This document shows, piece by piece, positions 27,801 to 35,470 of a stretch of 64,000 nt of DNA. Both the position numbers and the translations under genes were made by a program. The notes beneath the pieces are model-generated. The model had not been told where the DNA came from and ran no database searches. It saw only the letters and a list, made by a program, of their open reading frames with translations. The first letter of the stretch is position 1, and each line of letters begins with the position of its first letter. The stretch covers positions 682,001-746,000 of the forward strand of contig CAXXHQ010000001.1 in assembly GCA_963665265.2 (NCBI GenBank), given 5' to 3'. This DNA comes from CAXXHQ01 sp963665265 (GTDB taxonomy: Bacteria > Planctomycetota > Planctomycetia > Pirellulales > Thermoguttaceae).

Positions 27801-28825
27801 ACCTAACCATCTCGGGAAATAGCCAGGCGCCGGGAAGCATGATCGTCAGCGGAATCGGAGGCGTTTACGTCAGCCGCAACCCTGGGGCTACGGGCACGCT
27901 CAGCCTCAACTCGTACGGATACCTTACCGCAGTTGCGGTCACCGGCGGCACGGGAACCTCGACGCTTAACTTCAACGGCGGCACGCTCAACGCCACATCC
28001 TCGGGCACGGCGTTCGTTCAGGGTTTTACCCGCGCCTACGTGCAAGCGGGGGGCGCAGTCATCAACACAAACGACTTTAACGTCACCGTCTCGCAATCTT
28101 TTCAACATGATCCGGCGCTCACGCCCGCGGACGGCGGTCTGACGAAGCAAGGTTCGGGCGTTCTGACGCTCACCGGATCAAGTTTCTTCACCGGCGCCGT
28201 GGTTGTAAACGCAGGATTCATTAAAGCCGCGGCGCTCACGAATCTCGGCGGCGGGACGGCCGTCGCGCTTAACGGCGGCGGTTTGATCTTCGCCGCGGCG
28301 TTCGATCCTACTGCGCGAACGTTCGCCGTGAACGCGGGGGGCGGAACGCTCGACACGAACGGCAACGCCGTCGCGCTGGCGGGTAACATCCTCGGCGGCG
28401 GGAATTTGACGAAGATCGGCTCCGGAACGCTTACGCTCGCCGGAACGGCGAACGTCGGCGGAGTCTCGGTCAAGGCCGGCACGCTCGCCCTCGCCTCGAC
28501 CGAGTCGAACGACGCGACGCTAGACGTTACAAACGACTCCGAAGCCGTAGTTTCGATTACGGGCGGAACGCATACGCTGCGATCAATCGTCGGGAGCGGA
28601 ACCACGACCGTCGCAGGCTCGGCCGTTCTGACCGTCGCTTGTCTTGTTCAAGACGCGTTGATCCTGGGCGGCACCGGCGAATCGGAAGCGGCCGAAGATG
28701 CGGCGTCGACAGTTTCAACGCAGAATGTTGCGACCGAAGCCGTGCCGGAGCCTTCGACCTTCGCGCTATTACTCGGCTGCTTGATCGCTTTGGGAGCGTA
28801 CTGCTCGCGGCGAAGAGCGAAGTAG
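24890..28825 (+). CDS. Putative surface glycoside hydrolase with ricin-lectin, LamG, beta-strand repeats and PEP-CTERM
   Basis: The 1,311 residues divide as follows. A signal peptide (residues ~1-28) precedes a TIM-barrel-like N-terminal domain (~30-370) with VEVLNEPDYW, where Glu168 fits the acid/base of clan GH-A hydrolases. A later EIHSMAE segment may hold the nucleophile, and the GH family is not certain. A ricin-B/CBM13 beta-trefoil (~378-517) has QYW, QQW and QQW motifs. A LamG-like jellyroll (~519-720) carries LNFDGSTSYAQLPSG and MIDDLRIYDYALS. Autotransporter-associated repeats (~800 on) include GSGTLTKDGSGTLNINGKNT. The end is a PEP-CTERM signal (1285-1311, VPEPSTFALLLG ... CSRRRAK). 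It probably hydrolyses a polysaccharide at the cell surface; the substrate is unknown. ATG 24890 follows GGGGGGAATT and begins the signal peptide. Confidence 0.9.
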   Translation: MYRRLNVSAVLYAALLSVFVLSSTVSEAADTLSFSAVAGGTNRSVSEWGLDTAWASSSNMRLSLVNFGSSKCDVVRLNFNEDQPLLDDGTLNAAAKTSIDAAVVIAKQAGANVPISLTPDTGAGTNAYYLDANGAVIVDRYVAVIKATAKYLKDQYGLTISGVEVLNEPDYWTGQPTAAQANTINTTLKGDPLFASASIIGPSTLSPNQSWYNNMSGTVNYGSTHKLGGSATDYKNFINNVTANGDKFYNPEIHSMAELTMGAHYGMSGGIFWGPAMNARGKFVQASDGREVGYAENLSKETAAAVYRGTDGKLSVFAGGFERQGTTTYYRAVCTDRLVYFNGVGPISQYMVKAAMSDQGSYVDVRYGSDAIGLGSALDGNEWKIINRQTGQVLQVSNGSTASGGVVNTANYTGSTSQYWNVTRSNDGYYALFNANSGITMEVYNSSLAEGGRVDQRGTASSYTQQWTVESAGNGYFRIANGNSGKYLTGSGTQAYQSSLSSSYLQQWQFIRVNQSTGTLKAQYKFEGNVLDSVGTSHATANGSVTYGTGIAAAATGASGVGQALNFDGSTSYAQLPSGAASSKDITISTWVRWNGGANWQRIFDFGSGTTSYMFLSPKSGDGTMRFAITSSGGTSEEILDADVLATNQWVNVAVTLDGNTGILYVNGKAAVAGRIVTNPSDISATLNYVGKSQFSSDPLFSGMIDDLRIYDYALSATEMSKVGLASHYVWTGAGGSEWSTASLTTKNWQLSFNNAATDYFNGDTILFDDTANNFIVTPTTNVSPISTVFNNTVTYTLSGTAGIAGSGTLTKDGSGTLNINGKNTYLGSTSLNGGVVNLNGSLGGTIITVNAAIFNESSSGSISGGVAFTNLGITSLAGTNVFGAFHASGPGSVSISGGKTTTSLFGVGDSAGDSASCTISNAVLNSVYASRTSVFIGSGEMASGTLAITSAEVTSTGDVWIASAAGARGNLTISGNSQAPGSMIVSGIGGVYVSRNPGATGTLSLNSYGYLTAVAVTGGTGTSTLNFNGGTLNATSSGTAFVQGFTRAYVQAGGAVINTNDFNVTVSQSFQHDPALTPADGGLTKQGSGVLTLTGSSFFTGAVVVNAGFIKAAALTNLGGGTAVALNGGGLIFAAAFDPTARTFAVNAGGGTLDTNGNAVALAGNILGGGNLTKIGSGTLTLAGTANVGGVSVKAGTLALASTESNDATLDVTNDSEAVVSITGGTHTLRSIVGSGTTTVAGSAVLTVACLVQDALILGGTGESEAAEDAASTVSTQNVATEAVPEPSTFALLLGCLIALGAYCSRRRAK

Positions 28826-29043
28826 CGGCCGCAAAAAAAGGAAGAAGGTTGAGGGATGAAGGATGAAAGTCGCGGCAGAGCAGACCGCGAATGAGCGCAG
28901 AGCCAGCGAAAGGTATGCGGGCGTTTTCCATACCCGAGCAATCGGCGTCCTACCACCGCAATTAGGTTTTGCGGGACTCTCGGCGCTCGGCCCACCCTAC
29001 AAATCTATTCTCTTCGCCCTACGCCCCATACTCTTCGCCCTAC
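28826..29043. other. Intergenic region between converging genes
   Basis: About 220 bases between the hydrolase-like gene and nadA, both ending here. GGACTCTCGGCGCTCGGCCC and CACCCTACAA pieces resemble the dispersed repeats upstream. No convincing terminator hairpin is seen. Confidence 0.4.
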
Positions 29044-30189
29044 TTATTGCACTTCCAGCATTCGCTTGAGGGCGACCAAGGCCCAACGGCTCGTCTCAGG
29101 CTCGACCTCGATGACGTTTACCGGTTTTCCGGCCGCGACGCTCTCGGCGGCCCAACAGAGATGCGGCAGGTCGATTCGAAACATCGTCGAGCACATGCAG
29201 ACCATCGGCGAAAGAAAATGGATCTCTTTTTCCGAATGCAATTGCTTGAGGCGATTGACCAAGTTTAATTCGGTGCCGATCGCCCACTTCGAGCCCTTCG
29301 GCGACTCATCGACGGCGTGGATAATTTTGCCGGTCGACCCCGACATATCGGCCAGATCGACGACGTCTTGTCGGCACTCAGGGTGCACGATGATTTTGAC
29401 GCCGGGGATCTTTTCCCGCATTTGCGTGACGTGTTGAGGCAAGAATAACTGATGCACGCTGCACTGTCCGCGCCAAAGCAGGACTTTACTTCGTCGAATC
29501 GCGTCGGCCGAGTTGCCGCCGAAGTCGTCTTTATTCGGATCCCAAAGCGGCATCGTTTCGACGGGAATTCCCATCGCCTTGGCCGTATTGCGGCCGAGGT
29601 GTTGGTCGGGAAAGAACAAGACGCGGCTGGTTCGAGCGAAGGCCCAATCGAGGGCGGCCCTGGCGTTCGACGAAGTGCAGACGATTCCGCCGTTCTTTCC
29701 GCAGAAGGCTTTGAGCGAGGCGGCCGAGTTGACGTAGGTAATCGGGGTCACGTCCTTCACGTCGATGGCCTCGGTCAATTTCGCCCAGCATTCTTCGACC
29801 TGCTCGATGTCGGCCATATCGGCCAGCGAGCAGCCCGCCGAAAGGTCGGGCAAGGTCACCGGAATTCGCCGACCGCCGCGCGCGGCCAAACGGTCCGGGC
29901 GATTCGCCAAAATATCGGCCGTCTCGGCCATGAAATGCACGCCGCAAAAAATGATCGCATGGCAATCGTCGTTCGTCGCGGCCATCGAAGCGAGTTGATA
30001 GCTATCCCCTCGGAGATCGCTCAGGTCAATCACGTCGTCCTGCTGATAGTGATGTCCGAGAATCAGCAAGCGCGAGCCCATCGCGAAGCGGGCTTTCTGG
30101 ATGCGATCGATCAATTCCTCGCGATCGAGAGTTTTGTAAGGGTCGAAATCGTCGGCGTGCGGCGAAGGGCGTTTTGCGGAAGCGGTCAT
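29044..30189 (-). CDS. nadA: Quinolinate synthase A
   Basis: NadA condenses iminoaspartate with dihydroxyacetone phosphate to quinolinate in NAD synthesis, using a [4Fe-4S] cluster. The 381-residue protein has three repeated alpha/beta parts. Family motifs visible are ILGHHYQQDDV, FCGVHFMAETADIL, DLSAGCSLADMA (with Cys120 a likely cluster ligand), FFPDQHLGRNTA, VHPECRQDVV and MVCMCSTM near the C-terminus. The last pair offers more cluster cysteines. nadB and nadC are not adjacent. The gene lies 36 bases downstream of the fxsA-like gene on the same strand, so they may be co-transcribed. Confidence 0.97.
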   Translation of the reverse strand: MTASAKRPSPHADDFDPYKTLDREELIDRIQKARFAMGSRLLILGHHYQQDDVIDLSDLRGDSYQLASMAATNDDCHAIIFCGVHFMAETADILANRPDRLAARGGRRIPVTLPDLSAGCSLADMADIEQVEECWAKLTEAIDVKDVTPITYVNSAASLKAFCGKNGGIVCTSSNARAALDWAFARTSRVLFFPDQHLGRNTAKAMGIPVETMPLWDPNKDDFGGNSADAIRRSKVLLWRGQCSVHQLFLPQHVTQMREKIPGVKIIVHPECRQDVVDLADMSGSTGKIIHAVDESPKGSKWAIGTELNLVNRLKQLHSEKEIHFLSPMVCMCSTMFRIDLPHLCWAAESVAAGKPVNVIEVEPETSRWALVALKRMLEVQ

Positions 30190-30225
30190 GTGATTTTTCG
30201 CAAGTAAGAAAATGAAAGTCGAGGG

Positions 30226-30738
30226 TTAGCGATCGTTTTTATCCGGATCAACCTCGGTGACGCGCACGTCGATGATTTGCGAACGAGGCTCGTTCGGCGT
30301 ACCTTCCTCGTTCGAATAAACGACCAGCCGCGATTTCATTCGGCGTTTTATCCATAGTCGAACGAGAAAGCGAGTCGGCGGCAGCAATAGCAGCACGGCC
30401 AAGACGTCGGTGAGCACGCCGGGAATAATCAACAACACGCCGGCCACGACGATCAGAACTCCGTCGAGCATAGCGTCGGTCGGGGCGCGCCGAGCGGCGA
30501 TTTCCTCCCGCATGGTCCGGATGCAGCGGAGTCCTTCAATATAAATCAGCCAGACGCCGGCCAAGGCCGTTCCCGCTATGAATAGTAACGTGAAGGGAAC
30601 GGAAGTGTAGCGGGTAAGAATACCCAAAAAGAGAAAATCGATAATCGGCAGAAGGGTAGCGAAAAGAACAAGCCGTCCGAACAGGTTTTTCATGATATTG
30701 CCGCGATTAAAACGTTTCCGAAGGCGGGAAAACCCCAT
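30226..30738 (-). CDS. fxsA: FxsA-family membrane protein
   Basis: The 170-residue protein has the FxsA layout: an N-terminal hydrophobic pair of helices (LFATLLPIIDFLFLGILTRYTS and FTLLFIAGTALAGVWLIYIEG), the short cytoplasmic piece, then MLDGVLIVVAGVLLIIPGVLTDVLAVLLLLPPTR and a basic tail. FxsA in E. coli is an inner-membrane protein whose excess relieves phage T7 exclusion; its normal role is unclear. Two ATGs are possible: 30738 and 30693 (MKNLFGRLVLF). Neither has a clear ribosome-binding site, and the second gives a more typical N-terminus. nadA follows on the same strand. Confidence 0.9.
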   Translation of the reverse strand: MGFSRLRKRFNRGNIMKNLFGRLVLFATLLPIIDFLFLGILTRYTSVPFTLLFIAGTALAGVWLIYIEGLRCIRTMREEIAARRAPTDAMLDGVLIVVAGVLLIIPGVLTDVLAVLLLLPPTRFLVRLWIKRRMKSRLVVYSNEEGTPNEPRSQIIDVRVTEVDPDKNDR

Positions 30739-30918
30739 TGTAGCGGAATTTGAGGGGAACGGTTAGGGTTCAGAGCGCCGTATTCAGGGGGGCCAGAAGC
30801 CGCCGCGCCCATTGCATCCGCTACGGCACTTTTTTATCATAGATTGGGGGGTATGCTCCCTGTTTTTCAACCGTATGAAAAACGCGACGTCAACTTTCCA
30901 AAGGATTGCGAAAAAACG

Positions 30919-31728
30919 ATGTTAGACAAAAAAATCGGTTTCATCGGCGCGGGCCAAATGGCGACGGCGCTCGGAAGGGGATTCGTCGGATCAGGATTGA
31001 TCAGTTCCGGTGATTTACAGGCGGTCGATCCGGACGACGCGGCGCGGCAACATTTCGTGGATGCGACGGGCGGCGTCGTGGGAATGAAATATCCGACGGC
31101 CATCGACGGCGCCGACATTTTATTTTTGGCCGTGAAACCGCAATATTTGTTGACGGTGGCGAACGATTTGAAAGGGAAGATTCCGTCCGATACGTTGCTC
31201 GTGTCGATCGTGGCGGGAGTGCGACTTTCGACGCTTGCCGATTTGTTCGGCTCGAAGATGCGCATCGTCCGCGTGATGCCGAACACTCCGTGCTTGGTCG
31301 GCCAAGGAGCCTGCGGTTTTTGCCCCGGCGATAAGGCGACGAAAGATGACGCCGAGTTAGTAAAGAAATTACTTTCGGCCGTCGGCAAGGCGTTCCAGGT
31401 GGAAGAGAAATTGATCGACGCGATAACCGGCCTTTCGGGCTCCGGTCCGGCGTTCGTCTATATGATGATCGAAGCTTTAAGCGACGCCGGGGTCCGCGCC
31501 GGTTTACCCCGCACCACCGCCACGGCGTTGGCCGCACAAACGTTGCACGGAGCCTCGGCGATGGTCATCGAAACGGGCGAACATCCGGCCGTTTTGAAAG
31601 ACCGCGTCACCAGCCCGGCGGGCACGACGATCGCCGGCGTGCAAGCTTTGGAGCAAGGCGGTTTACGAGCGGCGTTGATGAGCGCCGTCGAAGCGGCGAC
31701 GAAGCGCGCCGCCGAACTCGGCAGCTAA
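30919..31728 (+). CDS. proC: Pyrroline-5-carboxylate reductase
   Basis: ProC reduces 1-pyrroline-5-carboxylate to proline with NAD(P)H, the last step of proline synthesis. The chosen ATG at 30919 (MLDKKIGFIGAGQMATALG) places the Rossmann GxGxMG-like motif at residue ~8 and yields 269 residues, the usual size; AAGGA lies ~14 bases upstream. Other family landmarks are ILFLAVKPQ, MPNTPCLVGQG, and the C-terminal LSGSGPAFVYMMIEALSDAG plus VTSPAGTTIAG, which line the dimeric active site. Upstream in-frame codons are not conserved in character. The gene stands alone after a divergent fxsA-like gene. Confidence 0.96.
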   Translation: MLDKKIGFIGAGQMATALGRGFVGSGLISSGDLQAVDPDDAARQHFVDATGGVVGMKYPTAIDGADILFLAVKPQYLLTVANDLKGKIPSDTLLVSIVAGVRLSTLADLFGSKMRIVRVMPNTPCLVGQGACGFCPGDKATKDDAELVKKLLSAVGKAFQVEEKLIDAITGLSGSGPAFVYMMIEALSDAGVRAGLPRTTATALAAQTLHGASAMVIETGEHPAVLKDRVTSPAGTTIAGVQALEQGGLRAALMSAVEAATKRAAELGS

Positions 31729-31768
31729 GAGCGCCATCCCCTAAGACCAATCTTTGACGCGAAGCACG

Positions 31769-31981
31769 ATGTCCGCATTTTGCAAAATAGACGACAAACA
31801 CGTTCCCATATACCGCATCCTGTGGATCGCCGACCTGCCGCACTTTTGCGGATCGGCCGACTGCGAGCGGGAAGGCGATTACGAAGTTCGACTCGAACAG
31901 GGCGAAACGCTTTGGGCGAGCCGAGACGAGCGCGACGCCGCGATTGAAGCGATCGAAGCTTGGAAATCCGACGATTTTTAA
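31769..31981 (+). CDS. Small conserved-type hypothetical protein
   Basis: From ATG 31769 the frame gives 70 residues: MSAFCKIDDKHVPIYRILWI ... HFCGSADCEREGDYEVRLEQ ... ERDAAIEAIEAWKSDDF. Three cysteines are present, two in a C-x4-C spacing (CGSADC). The protein is acidic, cytoplasmic-looking and without a signal. It lies 40 bases after proC on the same strand and may be co-transcribed. I cannot assign a family. The regular codon usage and balanced composition support a real gene. Confidence 0.68.
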   Translation: MSAFCKIDDKHVPIYRILWIADLPHFCGSADCEREGDYEVRLEQGETLWASRDERDAAIEAIEAWKSDDF

Positions 31982-32108
31982 CGGCGATTCGCGCGAACCA
32001 ATTTCCTAACATCCTGAGCCTCCGTTCCCGCCTCCCTAAACCAAGATAGGACCGACTCGATCGGTCGAGCGGCGAAAAAGCCGACGATGGTCGTTTCGGA
32101 ATTTAGAA

Positions 32109-32606
32109 ATGTCCCTCTTTGAAGACAAACGGTATCGGTGGCGAGAGACCTACTTCGTTCTGTTCGACGTGAAGAAACGGCCGAAGCTGGAGAGCGTCTC
32201 GAAGGCGTTGAAAAAGTCCGGTTCGCGTCTTGAATTGACGAATCCCTTCGCCGACGACGACGGACTGTTTGAATCGATCACGCTTTTTTCGCCCGACGAC
32301 TTCGCGGCGATGGACATCTCCTATACGGAAGGAGACGAAGTCACCGAGCAAACGCCGGAGTTGGTCGAAGAGCTGAAGAAGTTCGCCGACGACGAGACGG
32401 AAATTCCCTACGATAAGATTTTGAAGGCCGAGGCGCGGCTCGACGTGTTGCATTTTGAGCGAGTCGACGCCGATCCGCAGAACGAAGACGACGAGGACGA
32501 CATGCTCGATCCCGGCTCGTTGCTCGCGGTTCTCGAAGCGTTGGCCAAGCTGACGAAAGGCGTGGCGATCGACCCGCAATCGGGCACGATCATCGAAGAG
32601 CAATAA
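32109..32606 (+). CDS. Acidic hypothetical protein upstream of efpL
   Basis: The 165-residue protein begins MSLFEDKRYRWRETYFVLFD and shows an alpha/beta pattern with a ferredoxin-like feel in the first 100 residues (TYFVLFDVKKRPKLESVSKAL, LFESITLFSPDDFAAMDISY). It ends in a very acidic stretch (QNEDDEDDMLDPGSLLAVL). There is no signal peptide or metal motif. It is followed at 120 bases by the EF-P-like gene in the same direction. Function is unknown and no domain is recognised. Confidence 0.78.
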   Translation: MSLFEDKRYRWRETYFVLFDVKKRPKLESVSKALKKSGSRLELTNPFADDDGLFESITLFSPDDFAAMDISYTEGDEVTEQTPELVEELKKFADDETEIPYDKILKAEARLDVLHFERVDADPQNEDDEDDMLDPGSLLAVLEALAKLTKGVAIDPQSGTIIEEQ

Positions 32607-32726
32607 CAGGGATCGGGCGTGAGGATCCAAACGCGGCGAGCGGATAAACCGTCCTCCGCATCCCGTTCCCTCAAAAGAAAACATTGAACCTAACTTTTTC
32701 ATTTATTCGCGGAGATTGGATTTTTC

Positions 32727-33296
32727 ATGCTTGCGAAAGAAATCAAACGAGGCTGCATACTGAATTACGAAGGCGCGCCGTGCATCATCGAGGGGATCAA
32801 CGTGCAAAGCCCGTCGGCTCGAGGAGCGACGACGCTCTATAAATTCCGCGCGCGAAATTTAATCAGCAAGCAGAAGGTCGATTTCGTTTTAAAAGGGACG
32901 GACAACATGAACGAGGCCGACTTCTCGAAGCGGCCCGTCAAGTTCATGTACGCCGACTCGGATTCGATCCATTTCCTCGATCAAGAGGACTACAACGACT
33001 ACGGCGTGCCGAAGGCCGACTTGGAAGAGGAGTCGCAATACCTGACCGAAGCGCTCGAAGGCATTCAAGCGATGATCTACAACGATCAATGCGTGGGCAT
33101 TCAATTGCCGGTGACGGTCGAATTGAAGGTGACGCAGTGCGATCCAGGCATCAAGGGAGCGTCGGCCACCGCGAGGACGAAGCCGGCGACGCTCGAAACC
33201 GGCCTCATCGTGCAAGTGCCGGAATACTTGACCGAAGGGGAGACGATCAAGGTCGATACGCGCACCGGCGAATTCATGGGTCGGTCTAACTCGTAA
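32727..33296 (+). CDS. efpL: Elongation factor P-like protein (EfpL/YeiP type)
   Basis: This three-domain, 189-residue EF-P homologue binds the ribosome and relieves stalling at difficult sequences such as proline runs. It belongs to the YeiP/EfpL branch: domain I has the loop SPSARGATTLYKFR, where EF-P proper carries a modified Lys or Arg in PGKG or PGRG. Domain II contains FMYADSDSIHFLDQEDYNDY. Domain III has the conserved GIKGASATARTKPATLETG and VPEYLTEGETIKVDT. EfpL proteins are not modified in the way EF-P is. The start is ATG 32727. A strong terminator follows. No modification enzyme gene is next to it. Confidence 0.94.
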   Translation: MLAKEIKRGCILNYEGAPCIIEGINVQSPSARGATTLYKFRARNLISKQKVDFVLKGTDNMNEADFSKRPVKFMYADSDSIHFLDQEDYNDYGVPKADLEEESQYLTEALEGIQAMIYNDQCVGIQLPVTVELKVTQCDPGIKGASATARTKPATLETGLIVQVPEYLTEGETIKVDTRTGEFMGRSNS

Positions 33297-33311
33297 GACG
33301 AACCGCATATG

Positions 33312-33352
33312 AACGCAAGACGCGGCAAGAGCGCCCGTCTTGCGTTTTTTTT
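33312..33352 (+). terminator. Intrinsic terminator after efpL
   Basis: Arms AACGCAAGACG (33312-33322) and CGTCTTGCGTT (33336-33346) are perfectly complementary, followed by T8. A converging gene (xseA) ends at 33367, so it may act in both directions. Confidence 0.92.
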
Positions 33353-33366
33353 GCGGCATATTCGCG

Positions 33367-34632
33367 CTACAGAATTTTTTCCACGCGGGCGACCGCCTCG
33401 CCTTCGGCGAATCGGGTGCGGACGACGTCGCCCTGCTTAAGCGTCGAGGCCGAGCGTACGGGCTTTCCGTCATCTTCGCGCACGGTCAGACTATAGCCGC
33501 GAGCCAACACGTTCAGCGGGCTCAGCGTTTCGAGCTTGGCCGAGAGCCCGCCCAACGTTTGCGCGGCGATTTCATACTGCCGGCGGACGGCCCGGTTGAT
33601 GCGGTCGCTTCTTTCGTCCAACCGCCGCTCGATATCACGAATCTTTTGCAGCGGGCGTCGAAAGACGGTCCGCGCGGCGATCGATTCAATTTTCGCTCTA
33701 CTTGAAAGCAAGCGGTTCCGCATGACGGCAGAGATGCGACGCTGCGTCTGCGTTAACGCGGCCAGGATTTCCTCCGAAGCGGGCGCGACGATCTCGGCCG
33801 CTTCGCTCGGAGTTAACGCGCGAACGTCGGCCACGAGATCGGCGAGCGTGACGTCGACTTCATGGCCCACGGCCGAGATGACGGGAATTCGCGAAGCGGC
33901 GATCGCTCGAACGACCGGCTCTTCGTTGAACGCCCAAAGGTCCTCAAGGCTACCGCCGCCTCGCGCGACGACGAGGCAATCGATCGGCCGCGCGATTCGA
34001 TTCGCCGTGGCGATAGCCGCCGCAATCTCTTCGGCAGCGCCTTCCCCTTGCACGCGGGTAGGAACGATTAGCACGTCGGCGCCTCGCCAACGCCGGGCTA
34101 GCACTTGCAAGAAGTCGTGAATGGCGGCCCCCGTCGGGCTCGTAACCACGGCGATTTGCTTGACGAAGGGAGGCAACGGCCTTTTTCGCGCCGGATCGAA
34201 CAGTCCTTCTTTCGCTAAGCGATCGCGAAGCTGACGCAAGGCCAACTCCAACGCGCCGACGCCGACCGGTTCGATCCGCTCGACGATCAATTGATACGTT
34301 CCGCGCGGGGCGTACACTTCGATCCGTCCGCGGCAGACGACCTCTTGTCCGTCGCGCAAATCGAAACGCACTTTCGAGGCCGAGGTTCGCCACATCGCCG
34401 CTTTAAGTTGAGCTTGCTCGTCTTTGAGGGTGAAGTAGCAATGGCCCGACTGGGGCCGAGAAAAATTTGAGATCTCGCCGGAAACGCAAACCGTCGGAAA
34501 GACCTCTTCGACGACCGACTTGATCTGCTCGGTCAATTCCGAAACGGTCATCGGACGGGGCGGCTGCGGCGCAGGCTCGTTTCGCGCCGGCTCTTCGTCA
34601 GGAATTTCGAATCGATCGAATAGATAGGGCAT
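33367..34632 (-). CDS. xseA: Exodeoxyribonuclease VII large subunit
   Basis: XseA with XseB degrades single-stranded DNA from both ends. The 421-residue protein has an N-terminal OB-fold (VCVSGEISNFSRPQSGHCYF), the catalytic core with PPFVKQIAVVTSPTGAAIHD, RRWRGADVLIVPTRVQGEGA, DCLVVARGGGSLEDLWAFN and SAVGHEVDVTLADLVADVRA, then a long helical region (ILAALTQTQRRISAVM). The C-terminus has LNVLARGYSLT. The gene for the small subunit xseB, often next to xseA, is not seen nearby. The start at 34632 lies 10 bases downstream of the preceding acyltransferase gene, suggesting an operon. Confidence 0.96.
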   Translation of the reverse strand: MPYLFDRFEIPDEEPARNEPAPQPPRPMTVSELTEQIKSVVEEVFPTVCVSGEISNFSRPQSGHCYFTLKDEQAQLKAAMWRTSASKVRFDLRDGQEVVCRGRIEVYAPRGTYQLIVERIEPVGVGALELALRQLRDRLAKEGLFDPARKRPLPPFVKQIAVVTSPTGAAIHDFLQVLARRWRGADVLIVPTRVQGEGAAEEIAAAIATANRIARPIDCLVVARGGGSLEDLWAFNEEPVVRAIAASRIPVISAVGHEVDVTLADLVADVRALTPSEAAEIVAPASEEILAALTQTQRRISAVMRNRLLSSRAKIESIAARTVFRRPLQKIRDIERRLDERSDRINRAVRRQYEIAAQTLGGLSAKLETLSPLNVLARGYSLTVREDDGKPVRSASTLKQGDVVRTRFAEGEAVARVEKIL

Positions 34633-34642
34633 GGGGATCGGC

Positions 34643-35377
34643 CTACGTCAAATCTCGTTGATTTTTTAACGGGGCGCCGCTGCGATATAAATCGCACTGG
34701 CCTTCCATCGGTCGGCCCGAGGCGGCCCAATCTTCGGCGGCCGTCGTCAGGGAGTTGAGCAAATTTTCGACCTTCTTCCGATAATGTTCGATGCCGTCGC
34801 GGTCGAGGCCTGGCGGAACGTGGATCGCGGCGCTGGGGATCGCGCGGGCCCGGGAAAAAGGCCTCGGAACTGCGGAATGATCCCACGCGCGCGTCACTCG
34901 CCACGGTCGGTCGTAACCGTAGCCCATCGCCACGATAGGCATTCTTAATTTCGAGGCGAGATAGATCGCGCCCGGCGCCATCACTCGACGCGGTCCGCGA
35001 GGTCCGTCCGGGGTAATCGTCAAATGCATCGTCTTGCTCTTCTCGAGCAACCCGCGCAGCGCTTGCACGCCGCCGCGATTGGACGAGCCGCGCACGAAAT
35101 CGAACCCGAAATGTCGGGCGATATAAGAAAAAACCTCGGCGTCGTGGTGCCGACTCAACAACATCGCCAAGTTGCAATGTCCGCGCAGGTACAAAGGAAA
35201 GAGGATGTACTCATGCCAGAAGATATAAATTTTCTGGCCTTCGCACTCGGGAAAAATCGGATCGATCGTTCGGTCGTAGTAGGCGACTTTATAGTCGAGC
35301 GTCCCCATGTATCCGCTTACGGCGGCCGAGCCGAGCAAACCGCCAAGTTGCTGAACGATAGGATTGGTGATCTTCAT
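34643..35377 (-). CDS. DUF374 lysophospholipid acyltransferase family protein
   Basis: The 244-residue protein carries the DUF374 pattern: IYIFWHEYILFP (the His motif), RHFGFDFVRGSSNRGGVQAL (including the GSS-RGG block), ITPDGPRGP, then AIYLASKLRMPIVAMGYGY. The family is related to PlsC/LpxL acyltransferases and likely acylates a lipid at the inner membrane; the exact substrate is unknown. An N-terminal weakly hydrophobic segment (VQQLGGLLGSAAVSGYMG) may dip into the membrane. It precedes xseA at 10 bases and follows dapF on the same strand, separated by 93 bases. Confidence 0.9.
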   Translation of the reverse strand: MKITNPIVQQLGGLLGSAAVSGYMGTLDYKVAYYDRTIDPIFPECEGQKIYIFWHEYILFPLYLRGHCNLAMLLSRHHDAEVFSYIARHFGFDFVRGSSNRGGVQALRGLLEKSKTMHLTITPDGPRGPRRVMAPGAIYLASKLRMPIVAMGYGYDRPWRVTRAWDHSAVPRPFSRARAIPSAAIHVPPGLDRDGIEHYRKKVENLLNSLTTAAEDWAASGRPMEGQCDLYRSGAPLKNQRDLT

Positions 35378-35470
35378 TATTTTCGTAGGGTTCGCATCGG
35401 CAAGGCCGACGGCCAGTTCACGCCGTCCCGCGCGGCGAATAAATCGTTCCGCGGCGAAAAAACGCCGAGA

